64,000 nucleotides of DNA from PMG-095 sp037200885 (lineage in GTDB: Bacteria > Myxococcota_A > Polyangia > Polyangiales > Polyangiaceae). Location of the stretch: the NCBI GenBank assembly GCA_037200885.1, contig JBBCIN010000002.1, positions 558,001-622,000 of the forward strand, in the 5' to 3' direction. A program made the translations under genes and the position numbers. Within the stretch, counting starts at the first letter, position 1. The number at the start of each line of letters is the position of its first letter. The notes under the pieces were generated by a model. It was not told the DNA's origin. It did no database searches and worked only from the letters and a program-made list of their open reading frames with translations. Positions 16,652 to 24,950 of this stretch are shown piece by piece.

Positions 16652-18385
16652 ATGACCTGCGAACGGAACCTGATGCCTCGCGCACGACTCCAACTTTGCT
16701 GTGTGGTGCTCGCAGCGGTCAGCGCGTGCCAATCCGCCCACCCGCCGGCCCTCGCCCGCGCGGCTGACGTGACGCCGGTGCCTAGCGCCAGCTCCGGGTC
16801 CGTAGCGAGTGCCAGCGCCGCGATTACTGCGGAGTTCTTGCGGCACCAAATCAGCCAGCTCTCCGCAGATGAATTCGAGGGTCGGGGTCCGGGGACGCGC
16901 GGAGACCTGAAAGCCCGCGCCTACCTGAGCGAGCAGCTCGCGTCGCTCGGAGTTGCACCGGGATTCGCAGCCGAGGGTTGGGAGCAGCCGGTCGAGTTGG
17001 TTGGGCTCAAGGCTCACCTGCCCAATGCTTGGCGGTTCGAACGCGCTGGTCGCAGCGTATCCCTGAGCTTTTGGGAGCAGTACATCGCGGGCAGCGGCGT
17101 GCAGTCAACCACGGGTGCCATCGATGAGACAGAGCTCGTGTTCGTCGGCTATGGCATCGAAGCGCCCGAGTACGGCTGGGACGACTTCAAGGGGCAATCC
17201 GTCAAGGGCAAAGTCCTGCTCGTTCTCAATAACGATCCGGACTGGGATCCCGGGATCTTCGCCGGCAAGACGCGACTTTACTATGGACGCTGGACGTACA
17301 AATACGAGAACGCGGCGCGTCACGGGGCAGCGGGCGCGATCATCGTGCACACGACGCAGTCGGCGGGCTACCCGTATCAAGTCGTGCAGAGTTCGTGGGG
17401 CGGCGAACAGTTTGCCCTGCCGAGCAACAACGCCACGAGCCTGCAAGTGAAGGCCTGGGTCGCCGAAGAAGCGGCCCGCTCGCTCGTCGCCCTCTCGGGA
17501 CAATCGCTCGAGCATCTGCAAGAATTGGCTCACAGCCGTGCCTTCACTCCCGTGCCGCTCGGCATCAAAACCTCGCTCCACTTCGACAACCAACTCGAGC
17601 GCGTGAAAACCGCGAACATCGTCGGTAAGATCTCGGGCAGCGATCCCCGGTTGAGCGACGAGTACCTAGTGCTGAGCGCACATCACGATCATTTGGGCAT
17701 TGGGAAACCGGATACGACGGGTGATGCCATCTACAATGGCGCACTCGACAACGGCGCCGGCGTGGCGCAAGTGCTCGCGATCGTGAAAGCGTTGCAGTCA
17801 CTGCCGACTAAGCCGAGGCGATCGATCCTCGTGCTGTTTCCCGCGGCAGAGGAGGCGGGGTTGCTCGGCTCGCAGTACTTCACCGAGCATTCGCCGATCG
17901 CTGCGGGCAAGATCGCCGCCAATCTGAACTACGATGGAGGCAACATCTGGGGGCGAAGCCGAGACATCACTCAGATCGGCAAGGGCAAATCGTCGCTCGA
18001 TGCGGTCGTCGCCGAGGTCGCGCGTAGACTCGGTCGCCGGATCGAGGGCGATCAATTTCCGGACCGGGGAACCTTCTACCGCTCCGACCAATTCAACTTC
18101 GCCAAAGTAGGTGTGCCAGCGCTGTACTTGAAGACTGGCACTGATTTCATCGGGCGCCCCGCCGGGTGGGGCAAGGAGCAAATCCTGAGCTTCGAAGCCA
18201 AGCGTTACCATCAGCCGAGCGATCAGCTCGGGCCGGACTGGAACTTCGACGGCATGGTCGACGATGCTCGCTTTGGATTTCTCGTTGCTTTCGAGATCGC
18301 CAACGCCGATCGTCTCCCGACCTGGACGCCGGGCGACGAGTTCGAGGCCGCGCGTCAAGCCGCACTCAGTGCCATCGCACACTAG
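16652..18385 (+). CDS. M28-family zinc metallopeptidase, exported lipoprotein with PA domain
   Basis: The protein has 577 residues. A lipoprotein signal ends LAAVSAC. A PA (protease-associated) insert occupies roughly residues 150-290. The M28 zinc ligands follow: His in LSAHHDHLG, Asp in NGALDNGAG, Glu pair in PAAEEAGLLGS, Asp in LNYDGGN and His in AKRYHQPSDQ. M28 aminopeptidases remove N-terminal residues from peptides outside the cytoplasm. ATG 16652 is chosen because it follows the palindrome and gives a full signal peptide; ATG 16673 is an alternative. In the proposed sulfur regulon it could free cysteine or methionine from peptides, which is inference. The cupin and pyrF remnant follow on the same strand. 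Confidence 0.9.
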   Translation: MTCERNLMPRARLQLCCVVLAAVSACQSAHPPALARAADVTPVPSASSGSVASASAAITAEFLRHQISQLSADEFEGRGPGTRGDLKARAYLSEQLASLGVAPGFAAEGWEQPVELVGLKAHLPNAWRFERAGRSVSLSFWEQYIAGSGVQSTTGAIDETELVFVGYGIEAPEYGWDDFKGQSVKGKVLLVLNNDPDWDPGIFAGKTRLYYGRWTYKYENAARHGAAGAIIVHTTQSAGYPYQVVQSSWGGEQFALPSNNATSLQVKAWVAEEAARSLVALSGQSLEHLQELAHSRAFTPVPLGIKTSLHFDNQLERVKTANIVGKISGSDPRLSDEYLVLSAHHDHLGIGKPDTTGDAIYNGALDNGAGVAQVLAIVKALQSLPTKPRRSILVLFPAAEEAGLLGSQYFTEHSPIAAGKIAANLNYDGGNIWGRSRDITQIGKGKSSLDAVVAEVARRLGRRIEGDQFPDRGTFYRSDQFNFAKVGVPALYLKTGTDFIGRPAGWGKEQILSFEAKRYHQPSDQLGPDWNFDGMVDDARFGFLVAFEIANADRLPTWTPGDEFEAARQAALSAIAH

Positions 18386-18412
18386 TTCGAGGAACAGCGC
18401 GAGAAGCGAGAC

Positions 18413-18775
18413 ATGCCCACCCTAATCCCCATTCCCAGTCGCATCACCGCCGCCGGCAATAAACCCAAGCTGATCGACGAATTCGTCGGTCGTGTGAACC
18501 ATGGCGAGGCGCGCGTGAGTATCGCTCGCATGCAATCACCCTCGGGCTGGCAAGAGCCGGGTCAGCGCCCCGAATTCGACGAATACACGCTGGTGCTAGC
18601 GGGCGCGTTGCTGGTCGAGAGCGACCGCGAACGCTTGGAAGTCACGGCCGGCCAAGCCGTGCTGACCCGCGCCGGAGAATGGGTGCGCTACAGCACTCCC
18701 GGAGTGGAGGGCGCGACGTACATCGCGATTTGCTTGCCCGCGTTCTCTCCTGACACCGTTCATCGCGACGGCTGA
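18413..18775 (+). CDS. Small cupin-domain protein (EutQ-like)
   Basis: The protein has 120 residues and one cupin barrel. The region EFDEYTLVLAGALLVESD to AGQAVLTRAGEWVRYSTP matches cupin motifs 1 and 2 with few metal ligands (E and H are sparse), which suggests a binding or sensor role rather than an oxygenase. The ATG at 18413 follows GAGAC directly, a half-site-like sequence similar to the better palindromes, but the left arm is poor. It begins 28 bp after the M28 peptidase and 7 bp before the pyrF remnant, so the three are probably one transcript. No substrate can be named. Confidence 0.75.
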   Translation: MPTLIPIPSRITAAGNKPKLIDEFVGRVNHGEARVSIARMQSPSGWQEPGQRPEFDEYTLVLAGALLVESDRERLEVTAGQAVLTRAGEWVRYSTPGVEGATYIAICLPAFSPDTVHRDG

Positions 18776-18781
18776 AGCGCG

Positions 18782-19307
18782 ATGTTCATCGAGAAGTTGC
18801 AGCACCGGTGGGCTCTTCACGATACGCTGTTGTGCGTCGGGCTCGACCCAGACTTGCAGCGGTTTCCACAGGCATTTCGCGGTAAGAAGGATGCAATCTT
18901 CGCATTCAACCGCGCCATCATCGACGCGACTGCCGATCCAGGACTTGACGGTAGAAGGCAAACCACTCTACGTCCGCGTCGCCGAGGAAGCCGCACTGCG
19001 CTGGAATCAGCACGGAAACGTCTTGCTGGTGGTCGGCGCGACCGGCCCTGCCGAACTTCGTGAAATCCGCACTCGGGTCGGGGATGTCCCCCTGTTGATC
19101 CCCGGCGTTGGCGAACAAGGAGCCTCGCTGGTCGACGCAGTCGAAAATGGACAAGACAGTGCTGGCGCGGGCATCCTGCTCAGTAGCTCGCGCGCGGTCC
19201 TGTATGCTTCGTCGAGTCCCGATTTCGCGGCGGCCACACGCCAGAAAGCGCTCGCACTCCGGGATCGAATCAACGGCGCTCGTCGAGTGCGCCGCGGCGG
19301 GAGCTGA
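18782..19307 (+). pseudogene. pyrF: Orotidine 5'-phosphate decarboxylase pyrF with central deletion and frameshift
   Basis: The N-terminal frame (from ATG 18782) reads MFIEKLQHRWALHDTLLCVG through AFNRAIIDATAD, typical of long-form PyrF, and then goes out of frame at about 18940-18950. The C-terminal part resumes in another frame with QDLTVEGKPLY, the phosphate-binding VVGATGPAELREIR region and ILLSSSRAVLYASS. About 110 residues between them are gone, including the catalytic DAKRGDIG centre. Long-form PyrF has about 270-280 residues; only about 170 codons remain. The gene cannot make an active enzyme, so pyrimidine synthesis needs another copy elsewhere, unless the gap is an assembly error. 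The remnant may still be transcribed with the M28 peptidase and cupin. Confidence 0.85.
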
Positions 19308-19332
19308 TTCTCGGCGTTTGCCCGAATTTCCC

Positions 19333-20166
19333 TCAAGCGTAGCCGAGCCGCTCGAGCGCCAGCGCTACGCCGTCGGTGTCGTTCGAGCGAGTCACCAGAT
19401 CCGCTCCGGCAAGGACGTCCGGATGCGCGTTGGCAACGGCGACGCCGCAGCCGGCCCAACGCAACATCGGCAGATCGCACGGCATGTCACCGAACGCGAT
19501 CACCTCTTCCGCCGAAATGCCCTGCGCTTCGCAATAGGCCTGCAGCGCCGACGCTTTGCTCACTCCCGGCGCCACCACTTCCACCAAGTGAGAGCCAGAA
19601 TGAGTGACGCTCGCTCGCGAACTAGCGAACACCCGCGTCATCTCCAGTAGCTCCGGCAGCGGCCAGTCGAGCTGTTGCACGATCAACTTGGTCACGCCTT
19701 CCCGGCATAGTTCGACCGCGTCTGCCCGGCGCATCAGTGGATCGGTGCGATCGCGAGCGTGCTCGGACAAGATTGCGTAGTTTGCATCGCAGCCGTAGCG
19801 TTTACCAACCTCGACTGCGAAAGCCACGTCCGGCACCGCGGTCCGTAAGCTCTCGACCAAGAGAGATGCGTGCTCGGCGCGAAGCCGCTCCTGCTGCAAC
19901 AGGGTATCGGTCTTCAAATCGTAGAGGATGCTGCCGCTCCCACAGATTGCCACGTTAGATAGCTCACTCGCCCCACAAACCAAACGCGCACGCCGCGGTG
20001 GCCGCGCGGTGACGAACAGCAGCGTGAGTCCCCGGGCCTGCGCGGCACGCAAAGCGCCGACGGTCGCCGCAGAGATCGAGCCGTCCCTGCGCAGCAGGGT
20101 GCCGTCCAACTCCAGCGCCAAAAGGCGCGCGGAGTTCCGTTGTTTCGCCGGTCGCGGAGACACCAT
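19333..20166 (-). CDS. HAD-superfamily Cof-type protein with Glu in place of the nucleophile Asp
   Basis: The protein has 277 residues and is a paralogue of the HAD protein at 13131-13964, sharing length and motifs (LLRRDGSIS, VSKASALQAYC, IAFGDMPCDLPML). Motif I reads ALELDGT, so residue 19 is Glu where the family has the nucleophile Asp. The second Asp is kept. A Glu cannot normally form the phospho-Asp intermediate, so the protein is probably not a phosphatase of the normal kind; a binding role is possible. ATG 20166 gives the normal start, and the frame continues upstream into the palindrome. The site at 20181-20196 ends 15 bp from the ATG. Confidence 0.83.
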   Translation of the reverse strand: MVSPRPAKQRNSARLLALELDGTLLRRDGSISAATVGALRAAQARGLTLLFVTARPPRRARLVCGASELSNVAICGSGSILYDLKTDTLLQQERLRAEHASLLVESLRTAVPDVAFAVEVGKRYGCDANYAILSEHARDRTDPLMRRADAVELCREGVTKLIVQQLDWPLPELLEMTRVFASSRASVTHSGSHLVEVVAPGVSKASALQAYCEAQGISAEEVIAFGDMPCDLPMLRWAGCGVAVANAHPDVLAGADLVTRSNDTDGVALALERLGYA

Positions 20167-20180
20167 GGGATCGCTACCAC

Positions 20181-20196
20181 GTCCACTATACAAGAC
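20181..20196. promoter_or_regulatory. 16-bp GTCT-AGAC palindrome upstream of HAD paralogue
   Basis: GTCCACTATACAAGAC; one mismatch in the left arm (GTCC). It sits 15 bp from the minus-strand ATG at 20166. Confidence 0.68.
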
Positions 20197-20369
20197 AATT
20201 GGTACTTTTGCTTGTTGGAAGCCATCGACGCACGATTCAAGAGTTCGCCACGCGCAGGGAACCGGCCTTCCCCTGGCTGCATGTGCGCCAGTGTCGGACG
20301 CGAAACGGGCAACGCCCGGTCGCCCCGGGACACCACTGGCAAAACGTCGCGCGCCGCTTGCGGCGTATT

Positions 20370-20385
20370 GTCTTCTATACTAGAC
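20370..20385. promoter_or_regulatory. 16-bp GTCT-AGAC palindrome upstream of small hypothetical gene
   Basis: GTCTTCTATACTAGAC; both arms and TATA exact. It ends 39 bp before the TTG start at 20425. TATACT inside it would be an acceptable -10 box. Confidence 0.75.
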
Positions 20386-20424
20386 TCAGATCACATAAAA
20401 CCGGACACGGCAGGAGGCCCGACC

Positions 20425-20841
20425 TTGAACCAACCAGAACTCGCGCGTCCCGCCCGGAAGCACCGTTCCCGCCCCGCGGCCAGCGTTCCGGGACGCTCCA
20501 GCGCTGCCCGCGTCACGGTCGCCTGGACCCCATCGAATCACGATGGTGCGCCTCGCGTCGCTCCGACCGAGGTCGAACTGGTGGCCGGTCCCGAGTCAGC
20601 CGCGAATCGCACCTGGACTTGCTCTGAAGATTTCGGCGCGAACTGGGTCGAAGCGATCTCCTCAGCGCGTTGCAGCGAAGTCGTGCTCACGGCACGACTC
20701 GGCAACGACGTCCCCGCAAGGCACCTCGTGCTCGAGCTCGCGGAGCTTTTGACCTTCAGCCTTACCGAGAGTCATCCGCTGATCCGTGTGCTGTTCCTAC
20801 CGGCAGCCAACGCGCCGCAGGATACCCGTAATCACGCCTGA
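20425..20841 (+). CDS. Hypothetical protein
   Basis: The protein has 138 residues and I do not recognise a family. The N-terminal half is basic and rich in Arg, Ala and Pro. The C-terminal half (from about residue 75) looks folded, with an alternating hydrophobic run including HLVLELAELLTFSLTESHP. No signal peptide or membrane segment is clear. TTG 20425 is chosen because AGGAGG lies 7 bp upstream (20412-20417), the strongest Shine-Dalgarno in this part of the window; the frame is open further upstream but crosses the operator. A good palindrome lies 39 bp upstream, so it belongs to the proposed regulon and is worth attention for that reason. DUF2325 follows 46 bp later. Confidence 0.6.
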   Translation: MNQPELARPARKHRSRPAASVPGRSSAARVTVAWTPSNHDGAPRVAPTEVELVAGPESAANRTWTCSEDFGANWVEAISSARCSEVVLTARLGNDVPARHLVLELAELLTFSLTESHPLIRVLFLPAANAPQDTRNHA

Positions 20842-20887
20842 TTTTTCCGCACCGACGCCAACAAAGCCAGACGAGGGAGCCAGCTGA

Positions 20888-21238
20888 ATGCACATTGGAA
20901 TCGTTGGAGGAGTGGAGCGGGGCGAGCAACGGTACGCCGCGGCAGCGGCCAGCAAGGGACACTCATTCGAGTTTCACGGCGGCGACATGGCCGGGCGTGG
21001 CTCAGACTCGCTGGAAGCGCTGGTCGAACGCTCGGACCTGGTAATCTGTGTGACCGACGTCAACAGCCATGCGGCCGTGCTCGGAGCGCGCCGCCACGCT
21101 CGCGCGCTCGGTCGACAATGTTTGCTGACGCGACGCTTGGGGCTGTCACGGTTTCGCGCCATGCTGGCCGAGATTCCGGAATCCAGTCAGAGGAGCACCG
21201 CGACCGCGCCTGCACGAGCGACTGCTTCGCCCCCTTAG
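20888..21238 (+). CDS. DUF2325 domain-containing protein
   Basis: The protein has 116 residues. The stretch MHIGIVGGVERGEQ, then HGGDM, DLVICVTDVNSHAAV and LLTRRLGLSRFRAML match the short Rossmann-like DUF2325 domain. Its biochemical role is not known. The last 20 residues are low-complexity (Ser, Thr, Ala, Pro). The gene begins 46 bp after the small hypothetical gene on the same strand and could share its promoter. The aldo/keto reductase downstream has its own palindrome, so it is probably a new unit. Confidence 0.72.
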   Translation: MHIGIVGGVERGEQRYAAAAASKGHSFEFHGGDMAGRGSDSLEALVERSDLVICVTDVNSHAAVLGARRHARALGRQCLLTRRLGLSRFRAMLAEIPESSQRSTATAPARATASPP

Positions 21239-21374
21239 GGCGGCTAAGCGCTAGGAGCGGCCATTCGCTGGGCCCGCTGCCTGCGAGCGCTTTGGTCTGC
21301 TGGGCAAGACGGGCATTCGGCCGGCGGAATGAACGCCACAAAAGCGTTGGCTTCCGGGACGCGCGCTGCTACCC

Positions 21375-21390
21375 GTCTACTAAGGGAGAC
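21375..21390. promoter_or_regulatory. 16-bp GTCT-AGAC palindrome overlapping the AKR ribosome-binding site
   Basis: GTCTACTAAGGGAGAC; both arms exact, centre TAAG. It ends 3 bp before the ATG at 21394, and its GGGAG is the Shine-Dalgarno sequence. Confidence 0.7.
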
Positions 21391-21393
21391 ACG

Positions 21394-22413
21394 ATGATGC
21401 AACGACGACGACTAGGCACCAGCGGGCTGACGGTTTCGGAGATCTGTCTCGGCACCATGACCTTCGCATCGCACGCGGACGAAGCCGCGAGCTTGAAGAT
21501 CCTGGATAAAGCATTCGACTCGGGGATCGACTTCTTGGACGTCGCGGAAGTGTATCCGGTGCCTCCCAAGCCCGAGTACGCCGGGCAAAGCGAGGTCATC
21601 ATCGGCAAGTGGTTGAAGGATCGCAAGCGCGATTCGGTGGTCATCGCGACCAAGGTGGCGGGGCCCGGTGGAGGTTGGTTCATACCGCCCGTGCGTGGCG
21701 GTCGCACCTCGCTCGACGCTCATCACATCGAACGCGCGGTCGAAGGTAGCCTCAAGCGGCTCGGCACTGACTACATCGACCTGTACCAAACGCATTGGCC
21801 CGATCCCGAGCTGCCGATCGAAGTCACGCTCGAGGCGCTCGATCGCCTGATTCGCGCCGGCAAAGTGCGCTACATCGGCGCCAGCAACGAGACCGCCTAC
21901 GGCTTGACCAAGGCCCTCTACACCGCAAAGAACGAAGCTTTACCGAAGTATCAGACGATTCAAAACAACTTCTCACTGCTGAACCGCCGCTTCGAGGACG
22001 AGCTCGGCAACGTCTGCCGCCGCGAAAAGGTGAGTTTGATCCCATACAGCCCAATTGGTGGCGGCGTGCTGAGCGGTAAGTACAACGGTGGCAAGTGGCC
22101 CGAGCCCGCGCGCTTCAGTACCTATCGGAACGACCCAGCGCGTGGGCAGACCATGACCAAGCGTTTCGTGAACGAGAAGACTCTCGCCACCAGCGAGCGC
22201 ATCGCCAAACTCGCCGCTGAGCTCGAGCTGAGTCCGGTCACCTTCGCCGTCGCCTGGACGCTGACTCACGACTTCGTGGCTTCCACCATCATCGGCGCCA
22301 CCCGCGTCGAGCAGCTCGACGAGATTCTACGGGCCAGCGAGGTCAAGCTGGCGCCGGAAGCGCTGGCCAAGGTCGACGAGATTTCACGCGAGATCTTGTA
22401 CCCGATGGGCTGA
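21394..22413 (+). CDS. Aldo/keto reductase
   Basis: The protein has 339 residues. The N-terminus MMQRRRLGTSGLTVSEICLG, the catalytic Asp/Tyr segment DFLDVAEVYPVP, the Lys in VIATKVAG, the His in YQTHWPDPE and the NADPH-binding SPIGGGVLSGKY and GATRVEQLDE near the C-terminus are all typical of Tas/YeaE-like AKRs. These enzymes reduce aldehydes, ketones or related carbonyls with NADPH in the cytoplasm. ATG 21394 is chosen from the operator-embedded Shine-Dalgarno. In a desulfonation context aldehydes are the carbon products of LLM monooxygenases, so an AKR could clear them; this is inference. Confidence 0.9.
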   Translation: MMQRRRLGTSGLTVSEICLGTMTFASHADEAASLKILDKAFDSGIDFLDVAEVYPVPPKPEYAGQSEVIIGKWLKDRKRDSVVIATKVAGPGGGWFIPPVRGGRTSLDAHHIERAVEGSLKRLGTDYIDLYQTHWPDPELPIEVTLEALDRLIRAGKVRYIGASNETAYGLTKALYTAKNEALPKYQTIQNNFSLLNRRFEDELGNVCRREKVSLIPYSPIGGGVLSGKYNGGKWPEPARFSTYRNDPARGQTMTKRFVNEKTLATSERIAKLAAELELSPVTFAVAWTLTHDFVASTIIGATRVEQLDEILRASEVKLAPEALAKVDEISREILYPMG

Positions 22414-22488
22414 TCCTAGTAGCGAGTGGGGTTGTCGCGCGCCCTTGCGCCTCTGGCTCGAGGGCCCCATGTCCCCGCCTTGGATCGA

Positions 22489-23670
22489 GTGACCACCCCC
22501 TCCGTCGAACACCAGCGGCCACTGCTCCTGGCGCTTGGGTTTGCCACGTTCATGGTCAGCCTGGACGCCCGGGTAGTCGCTCCGCTCTTGCCTGCCATCG
22601 CGCACGATTTTCAGACCTCGATCGCGCGCGCTGGTTACATGGTGTCCGGCTATCTGTTGCCGTACGGTTTGTTTCAGTTGGCTTACGGCCCGCTCGCGGA
22701 TCGCTTCGGCAAGGTGCGCGTGTCGGTGTTTGCCATGGCGGCGTTCAGCTTGGGGACCGCGCTGTGCGGCGCGTTCGCTTCCTTTGCAGCGGTGTTGTTA
22801 CTGCGAGCGCTCACGGGCGCCGCAGCGGCCGCGCTGATACCACTCACCATCGCCTATATCGGTGACACGGTCCCGTACGCCAAGCGCCAGGCTGCGCTGG
22901 CCATGCTCATGGCAAGCTCGGGGGCGGCGCAAGCCCTGAGCGTGAGCATTGGCGGGACGATCGCGGCGGTGCTTTCTTGGCGAGCCATTTTTCCAATCTT
23001 GGGCGTGCTCTCCGCCTTGGTCACGGTGTACTTGGCGATTTGCGCCAAGCGCGAGCTGCGCGTCGGCTTGGCGCCGGGCGTGCGGCGCCCGCGCTATCGC
23101 GATGCCTTGCAAAGCCCGCTCTTGCCCATTTTGCTCTTGGTCGCGTTCGAAGGCTGCCTCTTCCTCGGGGGCTTTCCCTACTTGAGTGGCTTGCTCGAGC
23201 ATCGCTTTCGGTTGGGCTCGTTGCCGATTGGACTGCTCCTCGGTTTGACCGGAGCTGCCCAGCTGCTGTCCGCACGCCTGCTTCCACGATTGCTAAAGCG
23301 AGTCTCGGAGCGAGAACTGCTGCTCGTCGGCGGTGGCTTGATGGGGTTTGCTTACCTGCTCAGCGCCTGGGCCCCGAGCTTCGTCTGGATTGGCTTTGCT
23401 TGTGCCCTGGTCGGGACTGGCTTCAGCTTGTGTCACTCGACGATCCAAACGCGCGCGACCGAAGCCTTCCCGGGCGGACGCGGTACATCGCTTGCGCTGT
23501 TTGCATTCTCGCTCTTCCTCGGCAGCGCCCTCGGCAGCGTCGGCTTCGGTGCTATGCTCGAAAGCTTGGGCTACGGCGCCACGTTCGGCAGTGCAGGTCT
23601 TTTGCTGTTCGTGTTCACCGCGTTGGCACTCGCTGCGCTCGGCCGTGAACGGCTCTTGGAGACAAGCTGA
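22489..23670 (+). CDS. MFS transporter
   Basis: The protein has 393 residues with about 12 predicted membrane helices. The first loop motif is PLADRFGKVRVSV (major facilitator motif A), and TM1 has FATFMVSLDARVVAPLLPAI as in DHA1-type drug/metabolite antiporters. GTG 22489 is chosen because the first helix starts soon after it; a GTG at 22426 would add a short Arg-rich N-terminus. It converges with the next MFS gene, and the two coding regions overlap by 56 bp at their 3' ends. The substrate is unknown. No palindrome is seen upstream, so it may read through from the AKR gene 75 bp before. Confidence 0.87.
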   Translation: MTTPSVEHQRPLLLALGFATFMVSLDARVVAPLLPAIAHDFQTSIARAGYMVSGYLLPYGLFQLAYGPLADRFGKVRVSVFAMAAFSLGTALCGAFASFAAVLLLRALTGAAAAALIPLTIAYIGDTVPYAKRQAALAMLMASSGAAQALSVSIGGTIAAVLSWRAIFPILGVLSALVTVYLAICAKRELRVGLAPGVRRPRYRDALQSPLLPILLLVAFEGCLFLGGFPYLSGLLEHRFRLGSLPIGLLLGLTGAAQLLSARLLPRLLKRVSERELLLVGGGLMGFAYLLSAWAPSFVWIGFACALVGTGFSLCHSTIQTRATEAFPGGRGTSLALFAFSLFLGSALGSVGFGAMLESLGYGATFGSAGLLLFVFTALALAALGRERLLETS

Positions 23671-24892
23671 CGCGCTGCTCTAAACGCGCGAGCGTGCCGC
23701 GCTCGGCGAACTCGGTGGCTGCCAACGCGAGCAGCGCGGACGCGGTAAAACCGGCCAACAGCGGCAGCACCGTACCGTCGTAAGCGCGACCGAACAGCGT
23801 ACCGAGCGCGAGCGCAAGCATGCCCGAGACCGAGCCGATGACGGCGGAGGCCACGCCGGCGATGTGACCGACCGGCTCCATCGCCCGCGCACTGAAGTTG
23901 CCGAACAGAAGTCCATTGCTGAAAAAACAGACCAGCATGAATCCGACGAAAGCAAAGAGCGGGGGGTGTCCGCCGAGGGCCCAGCTGCCTAGCAACGCGC
24001 ACACGCACAGCAGGCAATCGAACAGCAGCGCCGCGCGAGACAGGCGGCGCATGCCGAAGCGCATCACCAGTTTCCCGTTGGCAAACGATGCGACGCCGAT
24101 GGCGCTGGCCAAAAGCCCGAAGAACACCGGGAATTTGCTGCCCAAGCCGTACTGTTCTTGAAACACCTGCTGAGACATCGAAAGGTAGCTGATGAATCCG
24201 CCGAATACGAAACCGCTGGCAAGCGTGTAACCCAAAGCGATCCGGCTCTGGAACGTCTCGATACAGCCTCGGCCGACGGTACGCAGGGAAAACGGGACGC
24301 GCCGCGTGCGCGGCAACGTCTCGGGCTGGCGCAGGGCGATCCAAGCGACGTTCAGCGCCGCGATCAGCACCAACCCTGCGAAGATGGCGCGCCAACTCGT
24401 GACGGCAAGAACGGCCTGTCCGATCGATGGCGCTAGCACGGGAACCAGAATGAACACCGTTTGTACGAACGACATGACCCGCGCCATGCTCGAACCTTCA
24501 TGGGCATCGCGTACCAGCGCCACCGAAACGATGCGCGGCCCGGCAGCACCGAAGCCCGATAGCGCGCGACCAATCAGCAGCCAGGTAAAGCTGTGGGTCA
24601 GCGCGCAAATGACGCCGCCCAACACGAACAGGCCGATGCCGAGAAAGAGCGCCGGTTTCCGACCCGTGCTGTCGGATACTGGGCCGTAAATCAATTGCCC
24701 GACGGACATTCCGCCAAAGAACACACTCAGGATCAGCTGGCGATCGTTGGCGTGCGTGGCGCCAAGCTGGGACGCCATAGTGCCCAATGCTGGCAGCATG
24801 GTGTCGATCGACATCGCGACGAGCGACGTCGTGAGCGCGACCCGCGCAATGAATTCGACGTCAGAGGGTGATCGACGGGTCACGTCTGGCAT
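23615..24892 (-). CDS. MFS transporter, Bcr/CflA-type multidrug efflux
   Basis: The protein has 425 residues with about 12 helices. It has SIDTMLPALGTMASQLGA in TM1 and GPVSDSTGRKPALFLGIG in the 2-3 loop, close to Bcr/CflA family proteins (sulfonamide, bicyclomycin and cysteine exporters). Bcr in E. coli can export cysteine, so a sulfur link is possible but weak. ATG 24892 gives the family N-terminus. The C-terminal coding region overlaps the convergent MFS gene by 56 bp. The SsuD-like gene lies upstream on the same strand with 58 bp between its stop and this start, so this exporter may be the last gene of that transcript. Confidence 0.85.
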   Translation of the reverse strand: MPDVTRRSPSDVEFIARVALTTSLVAMSIDTMLPALGTMASQLGATHANDRQLILSVFFGGMSVGQLIYGPVSDSTGRKPALFLGIGLFVLGGVICALTHSFTWLLIGRALSGFGAAGPRIVSVALVRDAHEGSSMARVMSFVQTVFILVPVLAPSIGQAVLAVTSWRAIFAGLVLIAALNVAWIALRQPETLPRTRRVPFSLRTVGRGCIETFQSRIALGYTLASGFVFGGFISYLSMSQQVFQEQYGLGSKFPVFFGLLASAIGVASFANGKLVMRFGMRRLSRAALLFDCLLCVCALLGSWALGGHPPLFAFVGFMLVCFFSNGLLFGNFSARAMEPVGHIAGVASAVIGSVSGMLALALGTLFGRAYDGTVLPLLAGFTASALLALAATEFAERGTLARLEQRVSLSPRAVHGRAQRVPTR

Positions 24893-24950
24893 TGAGCAAT
24901 CGTACCTTCCCAGAGCTCGAACTCGCGGCGCGGCGCTTGGGTCCAGCCGC

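Noticed and set aside
18397..18412. GAGAC directly before cupin ATG
   Set aside because: Only one half-site is present and the other arm is random; likely a simple purine-rich ribosome-binding region.
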